From the IMG/VR virus record IMGVR_UViG_3300030329_002170, positions 1-44,540 of that record: DNA of 44,540 nucleotides. One strand, written 5' to 3'. The notes beneath the pieces were generated by a model, which saw only the letters and a program-made list of their open reading frames with translations, searched no databases and was not told the DNA's origin. Positions 18,482 to 24,985 of this stretch are shown here, one piece after another; the stretch's first letter is position 1, and every line of letters begins with the position of its first letter. This DNA is from a virus. The translations under genes were made by a program, and so were the position numbers.

Positions 18482-18511
18482 TTACTTGTTTTACCTTATA
18501 CAATTTAAGCT

Positions 18512-18751
18512 TTATGCTTGTCCGCCTTCTGTTTCGCTGCCATAAATATACAAAATATTATCATCTAAATCAAACTCTGATTTACATGCAGGGCATTTCC
18601 ATGACTCTATATCTCCATTTGGCTCTATAACACCTATCCTTTTGCTACATTCATCATCGTAATATAGATTTTTTTCACATATTGGACAAGGGTCTACTTT
18701 ATCAGATAAATCACTCTTTTTCTTTATGTGCAAGTATTTTTGTTTCTCCAC
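18512..18751 (-). CDS. Zinc-ribbon protein next to small terminase
   Basis: A 79-residue protein with paired knuckles CPICEKN (about 22-28) and CPACKSE (about 53-59), a classical zinc ribbon. A GTG start is chosen because a good Shine-Dalgarno (ctggagg) stands 9 bases before it. The gene begins 41 bases inside the end of the small terminase gene, so the two are co-translated. Function unknown; DNA-contacting packaging accessory is a guess. Confidence 0.68.
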   Translation of the reverse strand: MEKQKYLHIKKKSDLSDKVDPCPICEKNLYYDDECSKRIGVIEPNGDIESWKCPACKSEFDLDDNILYIYGSETEGGQA

Positions 18752-19481
18752 CTTTAATAGCCTCCAGTTGTTCAGGGCTAAACCCAGCCCATACAGTTAA
18801 TTCTTCACGTTTCTTTTCTGTCTCAAATAAGCCAGACATCTTAGCTAAAGCATCTAAACTTCTAAGCCTATCTTGGTCTCTTTCTGAAACATCAGCTATA
18901 TCTTTATACTTTTGTATAATATACTCTGGTGTAACACCTTCTTCTTTTAAAATTAAGGATATTTCTTCTTTTACCATCTTCATTACCTTTTCTTGTTGTA
19001 ATAATTTGTTTGCTGCAGTCTTAATATACTGCCTATCTGATGCTTTTGGGTAAACTCTACTGTATGCTTCTTCCATATCCACCCCAGCCGCTACATATTT
19101 AGCAAATAATAGCTTTTTAGAGGATAATTTAGTTGAACGTATTTTTTTAATCGTGTCATAGTTGCCTGAAAACGTATAAATGTTCTCTGCAACGCCATTT
19201 TCGCCTAATATCTGCGCATTTTTCTGTTTACACACAAAACTACCACATACTGTGCGCACACATTTGCGTTTTTCTTTAGAGTTGGGGACTGTAATGTAAT
19301 AAACCTTTAGTATTTGCACTACATGATGGTCATCTGTAAACACCCAATCTCCTTCATTTGATTCTCTCCAATCATCCTTGGGCGTCAAAGCACCTTGAAA
19401 GGCGCAAAACTCTTCGTGACTATCATAAAGCCTGTGTTCTACACCTTTTATTTTTTTGATTTCCATTAAAATAATATACAT
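18711..19481 (-). CDS. Probable terminase small subunit
   Basis: A 256-residue protein. Residues 115-170 form the helical DNA-binding region typical of small terminases: SSKKLLFAKYVAAGVDMEEA, then a KTAANKLLQQEKVMKMV helix. A coiled-coil oligomerisation region and an acidic C-terminus (SPEQLEAIKGG) follow. The N-terminal 100 residues are an extra domain of unknown role, with two CVRTVCGSFVC cysteines. It is the first gene of the late arm. The ATG at 19481 or the one five codons later could be used; neither has a clear ribosome-binding site. Function is inferred from helix pattern and from its place in the terminase/lysis block. Confidence 0.68.
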   Translation of the reverse strand: MYIILMEIKKIKGVEHRLYDSHEEFCAFQGALTPKDDWRESNEGDWVFTDDHHVVQILKVYYITVPNSKEKRKCVRTVCGSFVCKQKNAQILGENGVAENIYTFSGNYDTIKKIRSTKLSSKKLLFAKYVAAGVDMEEAYSRVYPKASDRQYIKTAANKLLQQEKVMKMVKEEISLILKEEGVTPEYIIQKYKDIADVSERDQDRLRSLDALAKMSGLFETEKKREELTVWAGFSPEQLEAIKGGETKILAHKEKE

Positions 19482-19530
19482 CCAATTAATAATGATTGCA
19501 TAGAATATTTATTTGTATTAATATTAGTGC

Positions 19531-19764
19531 GCTATATGGGTTGGTTAGACACTTCTAGCATATAGTAAAGTTAAATGACTACTAGAAGGGGATTAGTTAC
19601 ACAGTCAAAAGCAAGTCGAAGGTAATTGAGCTAGTAACAGAAAAGATTACCCTACCATAATAACAGGCTCCGAAACAGCTATATGGGAATTGAGACTAAT
19701 CTCTTTGTATTTATTATAAGGGGATTAGATAGTCTCTACCCAAAACCCACCAAAACAGCTATAT
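19531..19764. repeat. Iteron-like short direct repeats
   Basis: GCTATAT occurs three times in the same orientation at 19531, 19678 and 19758. Copies one and two share GCTATATGGG; copies two and three share AAACAGCTATAT (19673-19684 and 19753-19764). A second pair, AAGGGGATTAG, stands at 19586-19596 and 19718-19728. Such spaced direct repeats are typical of binding-site arrays for replication or transcription proteins. Confidence 0.55.
19552..19736. ncRNA. Candidate structured RNA or leader with three stem-loops
   Basis: Stem-loop 1 (19552-19588) pairs CTTCTAG with CTAGAAG and, after a 4-base bulge, TAGT with ACTA. Stem-loop 2 (19621-19651) pairs GGTAAT with ATTACC. Stem-loop 3 (19692-19736) pairs GAGACTA with TAGTCTC and inside it ATCTC with GGGAT, including one G-U pair on the plus strand. 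The first ATTAG repeat could alternatively pair with the CTAAT of stem-loop 3, giving mutually exclusive folds. It could be a plus-strand RNA or the 5' leader of the late minus-strand mRNA; the strand is undecided. Confidence 0.35.
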
Positions 19765-19951
19765 TTAACTATAGTTATAAAAAATAATAGAAAACTTTTA
19801 AAAATAATATTAGAATGTGTGTGGCTGTTGTTTACGCGATAGGTCCCCCCTAAAAAGCCTGTGTACCCCTCCTCGTTGTGTTGAAAATTCTGTAAAATAG
19901 TTGATAATTATAATGATTAGCTAGGATTTTAAAATCATTTAGTAAAAGAAC

Positions 19952-19985
19952 AAGCCCCAACCTTTAGCAGTCGGGGCTTTTTTTT
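19952..19985 (+). terminator. Intrinsic terminator with no plus-strand gene upstream
   Basis: AAGCCCC pairs with GGGGCTT around a 14-base loop and is followed by an uninterrupted run of eight T. On the plus strand it is a textbook intrinsic terminator, although no plus-strand gene precedes it. On the minus strand the hairpin is followed by the interrupted T-rich sequence TTGTTCTTTT, so it may also end the two minus-strand genes at 20018-20620. Confidence 0.85.
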
Positions 19986-20017
19986 GTGGGGTTATTGCGG
20001 GCTTAGTATAGTGCGAA

Positions 20018-20332
20018 CTATGGAAGACTTGGTAATATATCACCGCTCAGTTTATCAATTACTATATAGTCTGCAAACTCTGCGGTCGTGCTTGGTGTCT
20101 TGACATACCATATATAATTTTTTTGAAATACTAAATAGTTTAATCTGTAAACGTCTGATGCTTGATTCATTCTACGTTTAGTAGTAGGTGTTAACCATCC
20201 GCCACTATTTAATATAACATATCTATCATTTACTACTTGTACTACTGCGGTATTATGAAATGTTACGATTAATCTTGACTGTTCATTATTAATTGGTATG
20301 TTTGCTGTAGTTGTTCTATGTGTTCCTATCAT
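20018..20332 (-). CDS. Conserved phage protein of unknown function
   Basis: A 104-residue protein. The middle segment VILNSGGWLTPTTKRRMNQA (about 40-59), followed by a VFQKNYIWYV strand, is a pattern I associate with a widespread small phage family whose role is unknown. An AAGGAG ribosome-binding site precedes the ATG. Together with the next gene it forms a short minus-strand unit between the late arm and the early arm, ending at the bidirectional terminator candidate at 19952-19985. Confidence 0.65.
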   Translation of the reverse strand: MIGTHRTTTANIPINNEQSRLIVTFHNTAVVQVVNDRYVILNSGGWLTPTTKRRMNQASDVYRLNYLVFQKNYIWYVKTPSTTAEFADYIVIDKLSGDILPSLP

Positions 20333-20377
20333 TTTATATACTCCTTTATTTAATATACTTTATTTATAAGTTATCTG

Positions 20378-20620
20378 TTATTTATCTATTGATTCGCTTA
20401 ACATTTTTAATTTGTCGAGCGCATTATCAAGCCCTGAGATATATCCTCTTATATTTTCAATCTGTAGGTCAATCTCGTAAACTTCTGCATCTACTACTTT
20501 AGGGCTGTAATTATTGTCTAACTGTTCAAAGTCATCTATTGATTTACGTAGCTCAGACTTCCAATAGGCTCTGTCTGACTCAATACGATTTATAACTCCT
20601 TTTATCTTTCTAGCATTCAT
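20378..20620 (-). CDS. Small coiled-coil protein, RKIKGVINRI N-terminus
   Basis: An 80-residue, charged, helical protein. It starts MNARKIKGVINRIESD, nearly the same as the start of the 54-residue plus-strand gene at 22841-23005 (RKIKAVINRI). The rest forms heptads. A GGAG site stands upstream of the ATG. It diverges from the early arm across a 167-bp promoter region and could be an early regulator, which is inference from position only. Confidence 0.6.
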   Translation of the reverse strand: MNARKIKGVINRIESDRAYWKSELRKSIDDFEQLDNNYSPKVVDAEVYEIDLQIENIRGYISGLDNALDKLKMLSESIDK

Positions 20621-20787
20621 TTTTTTATTCTCCTATATTATTTTAATTAGTTCGCAATAATAATATAATACCTTTTTATATATTTTCATACATTTATTTA
20701 TCTTGTTTATATTGTTTATTTAATATATATTTATATGTGTTCAGCAACACAATTTATAATTAAATGAAAAAAACAAAAGGAGATAAA
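20621..20787. promoter_or_regulatory. Divergent early promoter region
   Basis: An extremely AT-rich gap between the minus-strand unit and the early plus-strand arm. A plus-strand sigma70-like match is TTGTTT (20703-20708), 17-base spacer, TATATT (20726-20731). Immediately downstream GTGTT-CAGC-AACAC (20737-20750) forms a small hairpin or operator-like palindrome at the expected transcript start. The first early gene follows with AAAAGGAG seven bases from its ATG. Confidence 0.5.
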
Positions 20788-21189
20788 ATGCTAGACGATA
20801 CGATAGTAAGAGGCGCACTTCAAGGCCTTATAGATGATAGCAAAATAGTAGATAAAGTAGCTAAGAGGCTAGACTGTCATAGGACTGAAATACTTGCTAA
20901 AATAGAAGATAGTTTTGCTCTTGAAAGTGAACCAATTGCTACAATAGACCAAATAAAAGAAGTAATTAGTTCAGTTAAGAGCGCACAGACATATATTGAT
21001 GACGCTCGTTATAGTGCCGAAGAAGCTAAAGACCGAGCCTATAATGCAGTAAGTGAAACCGAGGACGCTCATACTTATATTGAAGATGCGCTTAGAGTAA
21101 CAGAGGAATGGGAAATTGCAATTAAACAAATTGCGGAACCAAAAGAAGAGACAACAGAAGAAGTAACAAAAGTAACAGTAAATAAATAA
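20788..21189 (+). CDS. First early gene: acidic coiled-coil protein with internal repeat
   Basis: A 133-residue acidic helical protein. The ATG at 20788 is preferred over the in-frame one at 20764 because it has the strong site AAAAGGAGATAAA directly before it. Residues 66-73 (AQTYIDDA) and 94-101 (AHTYIEDA) are an internal repeat exactly 28 residues, four heptads, apart, so a coiled coil is likely. The gene is followed at once by an intrinsic terminator, which makes it a separately controlled and probably strongly expressed transcript. Family and function are unknown; a host-takeover role is inferred from first position. Confidence 0.72.
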   Translation: MLDDTIVRGALQGLIDDSKIVDKVAKRLDCHRTEILAKIEDSFALESEPIATIDQIKEVISSVKSAQTYIDDARYSAEEAKDRAYNAVSETEDAHTYIEDALRVTEEWEIAIKQIAEPKEETTEEVTKVTVNK

Positions 21190-21203
21190 ATAGAGAGGAC
21201 TAA

Positions 21204-21233
21204 ACCCGTACATTAATTTGTGCGGGTTTTTTT
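21204..21233 (+). terminator. Intrinsic terminator after first early gene
   Basis: ACCCGTAC (21204-21211) pairs with GTGCGGGT (21220-21227) including one G-U pair, with one further A-T pair and a 6-base loop, followed by seven T. Read-through must occur, or another promoter must exist, for the genes downstream. Confidence 0.88.
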
Positions 21234-21241
21234 ATATCAAT

Positions 21242-21388
21242 ATGCAGACAGAAAAACAAATAATAGAACTTAACTTTCAATATCAATATTTAAGAATAGA
21301 CGAATTAAAAACAAAAATTAAGTCATTAGAAAAACAAAAGAAAATATTAATGAATACAATAAAAGATTTAACAAGAGAGGGAAAGTAA
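21242..21388 (+). CDS. Small coiled-coil protein
   Basis: A 48-residue Lys/Glu/Ile-rich helical protein (MQTEKQIIELNFQYQYL start). No ribosome-binding site is visible because the terminator occupies the upstream bases, which lowers confidence. Its stop lies one base before the next ATG, an arrangement shared by the real genes that follow. Confidence 0.45.
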   Translation: MQTEKQIIELNFQYQYLRIDELKTKIKSLEKQKKILMNTIKDLTREGK

Positions 21389-21389
21389 T

Positions 21390-21683
21390 ATGAAAGAAGA
21401 AAAGCAAAATAAAATGATTGAAGAAACGCATAGATTATTAGAAAGAAAAAGAGAAGAACTTAAAAAGGAAATAAATTTTTTAGAAAAGCAAGTAAAAATT
21501 CACAATGAAGAGTATGAAGATATTTGTGATTGGATTATTGCTGATTGGTTTGATAAAATAGAAAATTATCACGATACAAGATTCTATAAAGAAGAGATGA
21601 AAAGATATAGCACCGCTTTATCTTTAAAATATGGATATGAGCAAGAGTTAGAAAGAGTAAAAGAAAAACTTAATAAAATATAA
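21390..21683 (+). CDS. Coiled-coil protein
   Basis: A 97-residue protein made almost wholly of charged helix. There are heptads at about residues 5-40 and 75-97, interrupted by an aromatic patch (DICDWIIADWFDKIENY). An AGAGAGGG site precedes the ATG. Function unknown; it lies in the block of small early genes that usually act on the host. Confidence 0.65.
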   Translation: MKEEKQNKMIEETHRLLERKREELKKEINFLEKQVKIHNEEYEDICDWIIADWFDKIENYHDTRFYKEEMKRYSTALSLKYGYEQELERVKEKLNKI

Positions 21684-21695
21684 AAAGGAGATAGG

Positions 21696-22037
21696 ATGGA
21701 AAAGGAAATAACAAGAGTTGATTATCACGATAATTATACACCAAATAAGATTACAAAAATAGAGGAAATCAATAAAATACTTACAGAGACAAGGAGGTGG
21801 AGTTTTACCGTTGACGGACCTGAATATATCAAGCAGATGCATAATAGAACAGCAGAAGAAGACCACGGTAATTATGCTATTGGCAAATTTAAAATGATGC
21901 AAGATAATTTCGGGGATTGGTATGCAAGTTTAGATGACAAGCACAGAAATAGATTAGCAACAATAATTTATAAAAGAATTTATAATAACGAGTTAAATAA
22001 ATGGGAAAATAGTTATGGTCCCGAAGGAGACAAATAA
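21696..22037 (+). CDS. Hypothetical early protein
   Basis: A 113-residue protein, mixed charge and aromatic-rich (GDWYASLDDKHRNRLATIIY, about 74-93). AAAAAGGAGATAGG precedes the ATG. Its stop overlaps the next ATG by one base (TAATG). No family recognised. Confidence 0.65.
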   Translation: MEKEITRVDYHDNYTPNKITKIEEINKILTETRRWSFTVDGPEYIKQMHNRTAEEDHGNYAIGKFKMMQDNFGDWYASLDDKHRNRLATIIYKRIYNNELNKWENSYGPEGDK

Positions 22038-22360
22038 TGATTAAGATAAGAAAAATAGTTAGCGGATACGAGGGTTGTGATTTAGATGATTTTGCCTGTG
22101 AATATTGCGGTAAAACACCCGACCAAACTGAAATACAAGAGGCTTATGCAAGTGGTACGTATATTTGCGGAGAAATAGAATGTTGGAACGAATATATGTT
22201 TGATTGGGCTTGGACAGGAAATACAATGGAAGTAGTGGATGAAGAGTATGAAGTTTGCGATAGCTGTGAAGAAGAAGAAGATACAAGCTATGACGGAATG
22301 TGTATGCTTTGTTGGGAAGACTTTAACTCGTATTTAGCTGAAGAAAAAGAGGATGCATAG
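22037..22360 (+). CDS. Acidic multi-cysteine zinc-binding protein
   Basis: A 107-residue acidic protein with several zinc knuckles: CEYCGK (about 22-27), a CGEIEC pair (about 44-49), then CDSCEE (about 74-79) and CMLCWE (about 91-96). Two zinc sites are likely. The very acidic linker is unusual for a DNA-binding protein, so a protein-interaction module or a DNA mimic with structural zinc is possible. Coupled to the preceding gene by TAATG. Confidence 0.68.
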   Translation: MIKIRKIVSGYEGCDLDDFACEYCGKTPDQTEIQEAYASGTYICGEIECWNEYMFDWAWTGNTMEVVDEEYEVCDSCEEEEDTSYDGMCMLCWEDFNSYLAEEKEDA

Positions 22361-22362
22361 AT

Positions 22363-22530
22363 ATGGACAAAAAAGAAATATTAAATACTTTAGAAGATAC
22401 TATTGATTCATTAAATCTACTTATTGATTATTCTGAAGATAATGAAAGATTAAGAATAACAGTTAATGACACAGTTGATGAATTAAGAGCAGTACAATGG
22501 GCAATAAACACAAAAATGGAGGATAGGTAA
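22363..22530 (+). CDS. Small acidic helical protein
   Basis: A 55-residue protein (MDKKEILNTLEDTIDSLN start) with alternating hydrophobic heptads. It begins two bases after the previous stop and ends one base before the next ATG. Function unknown. Confidence 0.55.
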   Translation: MDKKEILNTLEDTIDSLNLLIDYSEDNERLRITVNDTVDELRAVQWAINTKMEDR

Positions 22531-22531
22531 T

Positions 22532-22828
22532 ATGATAGAGGTAGTTACTGAAAGTCAATTTATAGACCGTTTTAGGCAGATTAGACCAACAAACTTTACA
22601 TATGAAGGGTTACAAGCTTTATTTGAGTATTTGGAGCAATATGAGGACGATACAGGCGAAGAAATAGAACTTGACGTAATAGGTTTGTGCTGTGAATTTG
22701 GTCAATACGATAATTTAAAAGAATTTCAAGATGATTACGGAAAAGACTACGAATGTATTGAAGATATAGAAAACGAGACAATGGTAGTACCTGTAGATGA
22801 AGAAAGTTTTATAATAAGACAATTTTAA
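22532..22828 (+). CDS. Conserved small acidic phage protein
   Basis: A 98-residue acidic protein. The pattern FTYEGLQALFEYLEQYEDD followed by IELDVIGLCCEFGQYD (about 22-63) occurs in a widespread family of small phage proteins that has no assigned function that I know. GGAGG stands eight bases before the ATG. It probably acts early, given the position. Confidence 0.68.
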   Translation: MIEVVTESQFIDRFRQIRPTNFTYEGLQALFEYLEQYEDDTGEEIELDVIGLCCEFGQYDNLKEFQDDYGKDYECIEDIENETMVVPVDEESFIIRQF

Positions 22829-22840
22829 AAAGGAGTAGAA

Positions 22841-23005
22841 ATGTTATATCCTGAAAGAAAAATAAAAGCAGTTATTAATAGGATTGATGATGAGATTAAA
22901 GAGTTAAAAAATAAGAAAGATAAATCACATACAACTTTGGCTATAAGAGTAGGTATGCAACGAGCAAGAAATAGGATTGCTATGTTATTGAGTGAGAAGG
23001 AGTAG
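22841..23005 (+). CDS. Small basic helical protein, RKIKAVINRI N-terminus
   Basis: A 54-residue protein with AAAAAGGAG upstream. Residues 6-15 (RKIKAVINRI) match the start of the minus-strand gene at 20378-20620 in nine of ten positions, suggesting paralogues. The C-terminal half is basic and amphipathic (MQRARNRIAMLL). Function unknown. Confidence 0.58.
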   Translation: MLYPERKIKAVINRIDDEIKELKNKKDKSHTTLAIRVGMQRARNRIAMLLSEKE

Positions 23006-23008
23006 AAT

Positions 23009-23572
23009 ATGGAAAAGAAAAAAATAAAAAAAGCAACACAAAAACAGAAAGATAAAATAAGGGAATTTATCAAAGGGCATAATACTTCATTTATAGATTT
23101 AAAAATTTGTGGGTGTTACGATGAAATTAATCAGAATGACGATGCACTTAATGCAGATGATTATAAAGAAATAACTTATGAAGAAATTATATCTAATTTA
23201 AATAATAATTTAACGTGTTCCTGTAGTAAAGAATCACAAGACAAATTTCTTGATAGCCTTAATATTGTTGAGGCTTCACAAATTATAACTAATGTTTATG
23301 TAAGTGATTTAGATAAACTTATTAAAAGAGAAGAAGAATTTCTTGAAATGTTTACAAGAACTACCAAAAGATTAATTGATGAAGGACATATGGGAAATGC
23401 CTATGGCGACATTCACGACCAACCTCTTGTAGAAGAATATACAGATGATGAAGAAATTATAGCACAACATAAAACATATGGAAAAGAATTTGACGATTTA
23501 GAAAAATATCAAAATGTAAAAACCAATATACTAAAAATAAATCAAAACATATTAGAAAGGTATGGTAAATAG
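23009..23572 (+). CDS. Hypothetical early protein, charged
   Basis: A 187-residue protein. The N-terminus is Lys-rich and resembles a short linker, followed by cysteine groups (CGCYDE, CSCSKE at about 34-75) and a long acidic helical region. It is the largest protein in the early small-gene cluster. No family recognised; the cysteines could form one zinc site. Confidence 0.65.
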   Translation: MEKKKIKKATQKQKDKIREFIKGHNTSFIDLKICGCYDEINQNDDALNADDYKEITYEEIISNLNNNLTCSCSKESQDKFLDSLNIVEASQIITNVYVSDLDKLIKREEEFLEMFTRTTKRLIDEGHMGNAYGDIHDQPLVEEYTDDEEIIAQHKTYGKEFDDLEKYQNVKTNILKINQNILERYGK

Positions 23573-23573
23573 A

Positions 23574-23717
23574 ATGAACGATTTAATTAAAGTATTAGAA
23601 GATAATTTTAGTCTGCACGATTCTGACGAAATATATAATCTATTATCTGAATTTTCAGAAGTAGATACAGATTGTGGTAGAATAACTTTTAAAAAATGGA
23701 TAAGGAGTAAAATATGA
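23574..23717 (+). CDS. Small acidic protein
   Basis: A 47-residue protein (MNDLIKVLEDNFSLHD start), acidic in front and basic at the end (KKWIRSKI). It overlaps the next gene by ATGA. Size and coupling support a real gene; function unknown. Confidence 0.5.
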   Translation: MNDLIKVLEDNFSLHDSDEIYNLLSEFSEVDTDCGRITFKKWIRSKI

Positions 23718-23848
23718 AATTATTATTAGTAGCGGAATTAATTGGAGTTTTAGCGCTTGGACTTATAGGAATAATTGTTATATCAAATATATGGATTTGC
23801 TTTATGTCGTGGCGCGATGGACGCAAATTTTTCTATTGGAAAGATTAA
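23714..23848 (+). CDS. Single-pass membrane miniprotein
   Basis: A 44-residue protein with one long hydrophobic segment (about residues 2-31) and a short basic, aromatic tail (RDGRKFFYWKD). A GGAG site lies upstream inside the preceding gene and the start overlaps its stop (ATGA). One of five tiny membrane proteins in this arm; probably inserted in the host inner membrane. Confidence 0.58.
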   Translation: MKLLLVAELIGVLALGLIGIIVISNIWICFMSWRDGRKFFYWKD

Positions 23849-23869
23849 TAAAAAAAAGGAGAAAAGTAA

Positions 23870-24019
23870 ATGAAAAAGAAAACATTTAAACTTATAACAA
23901 AGAAAAAGAACCCACAGGATGAATTAGACATTTTCACCGCTTGGCTTTACTGTTGTCCTGTGAAGTGGGAAAAGTTAGAAGGAGAACATACATATTTTTT
24001 TGATAAGGAGGAAAAGTAA
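23870..24019 (+). CDS. Small basic hypothetical protein
   Basis: A 49-residue protein with a Lys-rich front (MKKKTFKLITKKKNPQ) and a compact C-terminal part with a CC pair. AAAGGAG precedes the ATG. Its stop overlaps the next start (TAATG). Confidence 0.52.
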   Translation: MKKKTFKLITKKKNPQDELDIFTAWLYCCPVKWEKLEGEHTYFFDKEEK

Positions 24020-24156
24020 TGGGAGATGTAGCTATTGAAGTTATTTATACAATAGATTTAATAATGACGATAATACTAAAGACAGTTGGAATTATATGTT
24101 TAGGAATTTGGATAATTTATAAAAAAGGAGGGCGCTGTGAAAACAACAGGCGATAG
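24019..24156 (+). CDS. Single-pass membrane miniprotein
   Basis: A 45-residue protein with hydrophobic residues about 4-34 and a basic end (YKKGGRCENNRR). Start overlaps the previous stop and its own end overlaps the next gene by 20 bases. GGAGG upstream. Function unknown. Confidence 0.52.
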   Translation: MGDVAIEVIYTIDLIMTIILKTVGIICLGIWIIYKKGGRCENNRR

Positions 24157-24307
24157 AATGGAAGAACTTATGGATGAGATAGATTATCACGTATTATGGT
24201 TTAAATGGTTTAGCACTTATCCAAGAAATACAGAAATAGCTAGATTTAATAATATGAACAAAAAACAACAAATAAAATTTTTAAAAACAGAAGAAAGGAA
24301 AAAATGA
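24137..24307 (+). CDS. Small hypothetical protein, GTG start
   Basis: A 56-residue protein. GTG is chosen because GGAGGGCG lies just before it and no upstream ATG exists in frame. Trp-rich centre (VLWFKWFSTYP) and basic tail. It ends with ATGA overlap to the next gene. Confidence 0.5.
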   Translation: MKTTGDRMEELMDEIDYHVLWFKWFSTYPRNTEIARFNNMNKKQQIKFLKTEERKK

Positions 24308-24492
24308 GCGTAAATAAAATATCAGAATGGTTAAAAGAAAGTAAATTGGTGGCGCTAGATGGTAATGACCTAGAACTTGTTAGAGATTATATAGATGACA
24401 AATGTATCTTAATAATACCCACAGAATACTTTGATAAGGCAAACGCAGACTTATCATCATCACATATTGAAGAATCACAAAGGAGGAAATAA
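24304..24492 (+). CDS. Small acidic hypothetical protein
   Basis: A 62-residue protein (MSVNKISEWLKESKLVALDG start), with a mixed fold suggested by alternating helix and strand patterns (CILIIPTEYF). Directly coupled to both neighbours. Function unknown. Confidence 0.55.
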   Translation: MSVNKISEWLKESKLVALDGNDLELVRDYIDDKCILIIPTEYFDKANADLSSSHIEESQRRK

Positions 24493-24627
24493 ATGATTAT
24501 AGACTTAATAGTTTATTTTGTAATGTTTGTATTTTTTACAACATACATAACGCTTTTAATTATTTACATAGCAAAAAAGAAACATGATGAACAAAATAAA
24601 AAAATAACAAAGGAGATAAAATGGTAA
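24493..24627 (+). CDS. Single-pass membrane miniprotein
   Basis: A 44-residue protein with hydrophobic residues about 2-26 and a strongly basic tail (AKKKHDEQNKK), consistent with the tail facing the cytoplasm. GGAGG upstream. It overlaps the next gene by 7 bases. Confidence 0.55.
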   Translation: MIIDLIVYFVMFVFFTTYITLLIIYIAKKKHDEQNKKITKEIKW

Positions 24628-24815
24628 AACCTGATTACGCAGAAATGAGAAGTATGCTGTCATTTAGAGAAGCAGAAGGTATGACATACAAAGATATACA
24701 AGAAATATTATTATTTGGAACTAAACCATACTATGAGATAGACAATGATGATATAATGGATATGTTTATAGACACGTTTGGCTCAGATTATATACCAAAG
24801 AAGGAGGTTAAATGA
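24621..24815 (+). CDS. Small acidic protein
   Basis: A 64-residue acidic protein (MVKPDYAEMRSMLSFREAEG start) with a helix-turn-helix-like GMTYKDIQEILLFG segment (about 20-33) that may be coincidental. It has the recurrent site AAAGGAGATAAAATG, used by several early genes. Function unknown. Confidence 0.55.
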   Translation: MVKPDYAEMRSMLSFREAEGMTYKDIQEILLFGTKPYYEIDNDDIMDMFIDTFGSDYIPKKEVK

Positions 24816-24880
24816 CAGAAATAGTACTTGGAGCAATAGTTTTATTTATTTTTTATGACTTTGCTAGAAGATTAAGATAA
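24812..24880 (+). CDS. Very short membrane peptide
   Basis: A 22-residue peptide: hydrophobic residues 4-15 and a basic end (ARRLR). GGAGG lies six bases before the ATG and the start overlaps the previous stop (ATGA). The ribosome-binding site and coupling support translation despite the size. Confidence 0.42.
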   Translation: MTEIVLGAIVLFIFYDFARRLR

Positions 24881-24925
24881 ATAAATGTTGCTTATAATAT
24901 TAAGCATTAATAAAATATACAACAA

Positions 24926-24958
24926 TATGTGGGGTAATAATCTAAATTACCCCATATA
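24926..24958. other. Intergenic stem-loop, GGGGTAAT / ATTACCCC
   Basis: A 13-bp stem (one G-T pair) with a 7-base loop, between the small-gene cluster and the ribbon-helix-helix gene. No T-run follows, so it is not an intrinsic terminator. It could stabilise or process the mRNA, or act as a palindromic binding site. The core GGGGTAA/TTACCCC is shared with the hairpin at 10979-11006. Confidence 0.55.
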
Positions 24959-24985
24959 AAAAAGAAAAAGGAGAGCGATTAAACA

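Larger units (their letters stand above)
19482..20017. other. Non-coding control region, 536 bp
   Basis: No open reading frame of credible quality occurs on either strand. The region holds three stem-loops (19552-19736), a family of short direct repeats, a perfect palindrome AACTATAGTT at 19767-19776, a second palindrome GATTTTAAAATC at 19925-19936, a TATAAT hexamer at 19909-19914 and a strong terminator at 19952-19985. It lies just upstream of the whole late operon on the minus strand. Likely contents are the late promoter and leader, and possibly the replication origin. Confidence 0.7.

Noticed and set aside
24926-24958. Intrinsic terminator after the small-gene cluster
   Set aside because: Strong stem but followed by A-rich, not T-rich, sequence on the plus strand, so listed only as a stem-loop.
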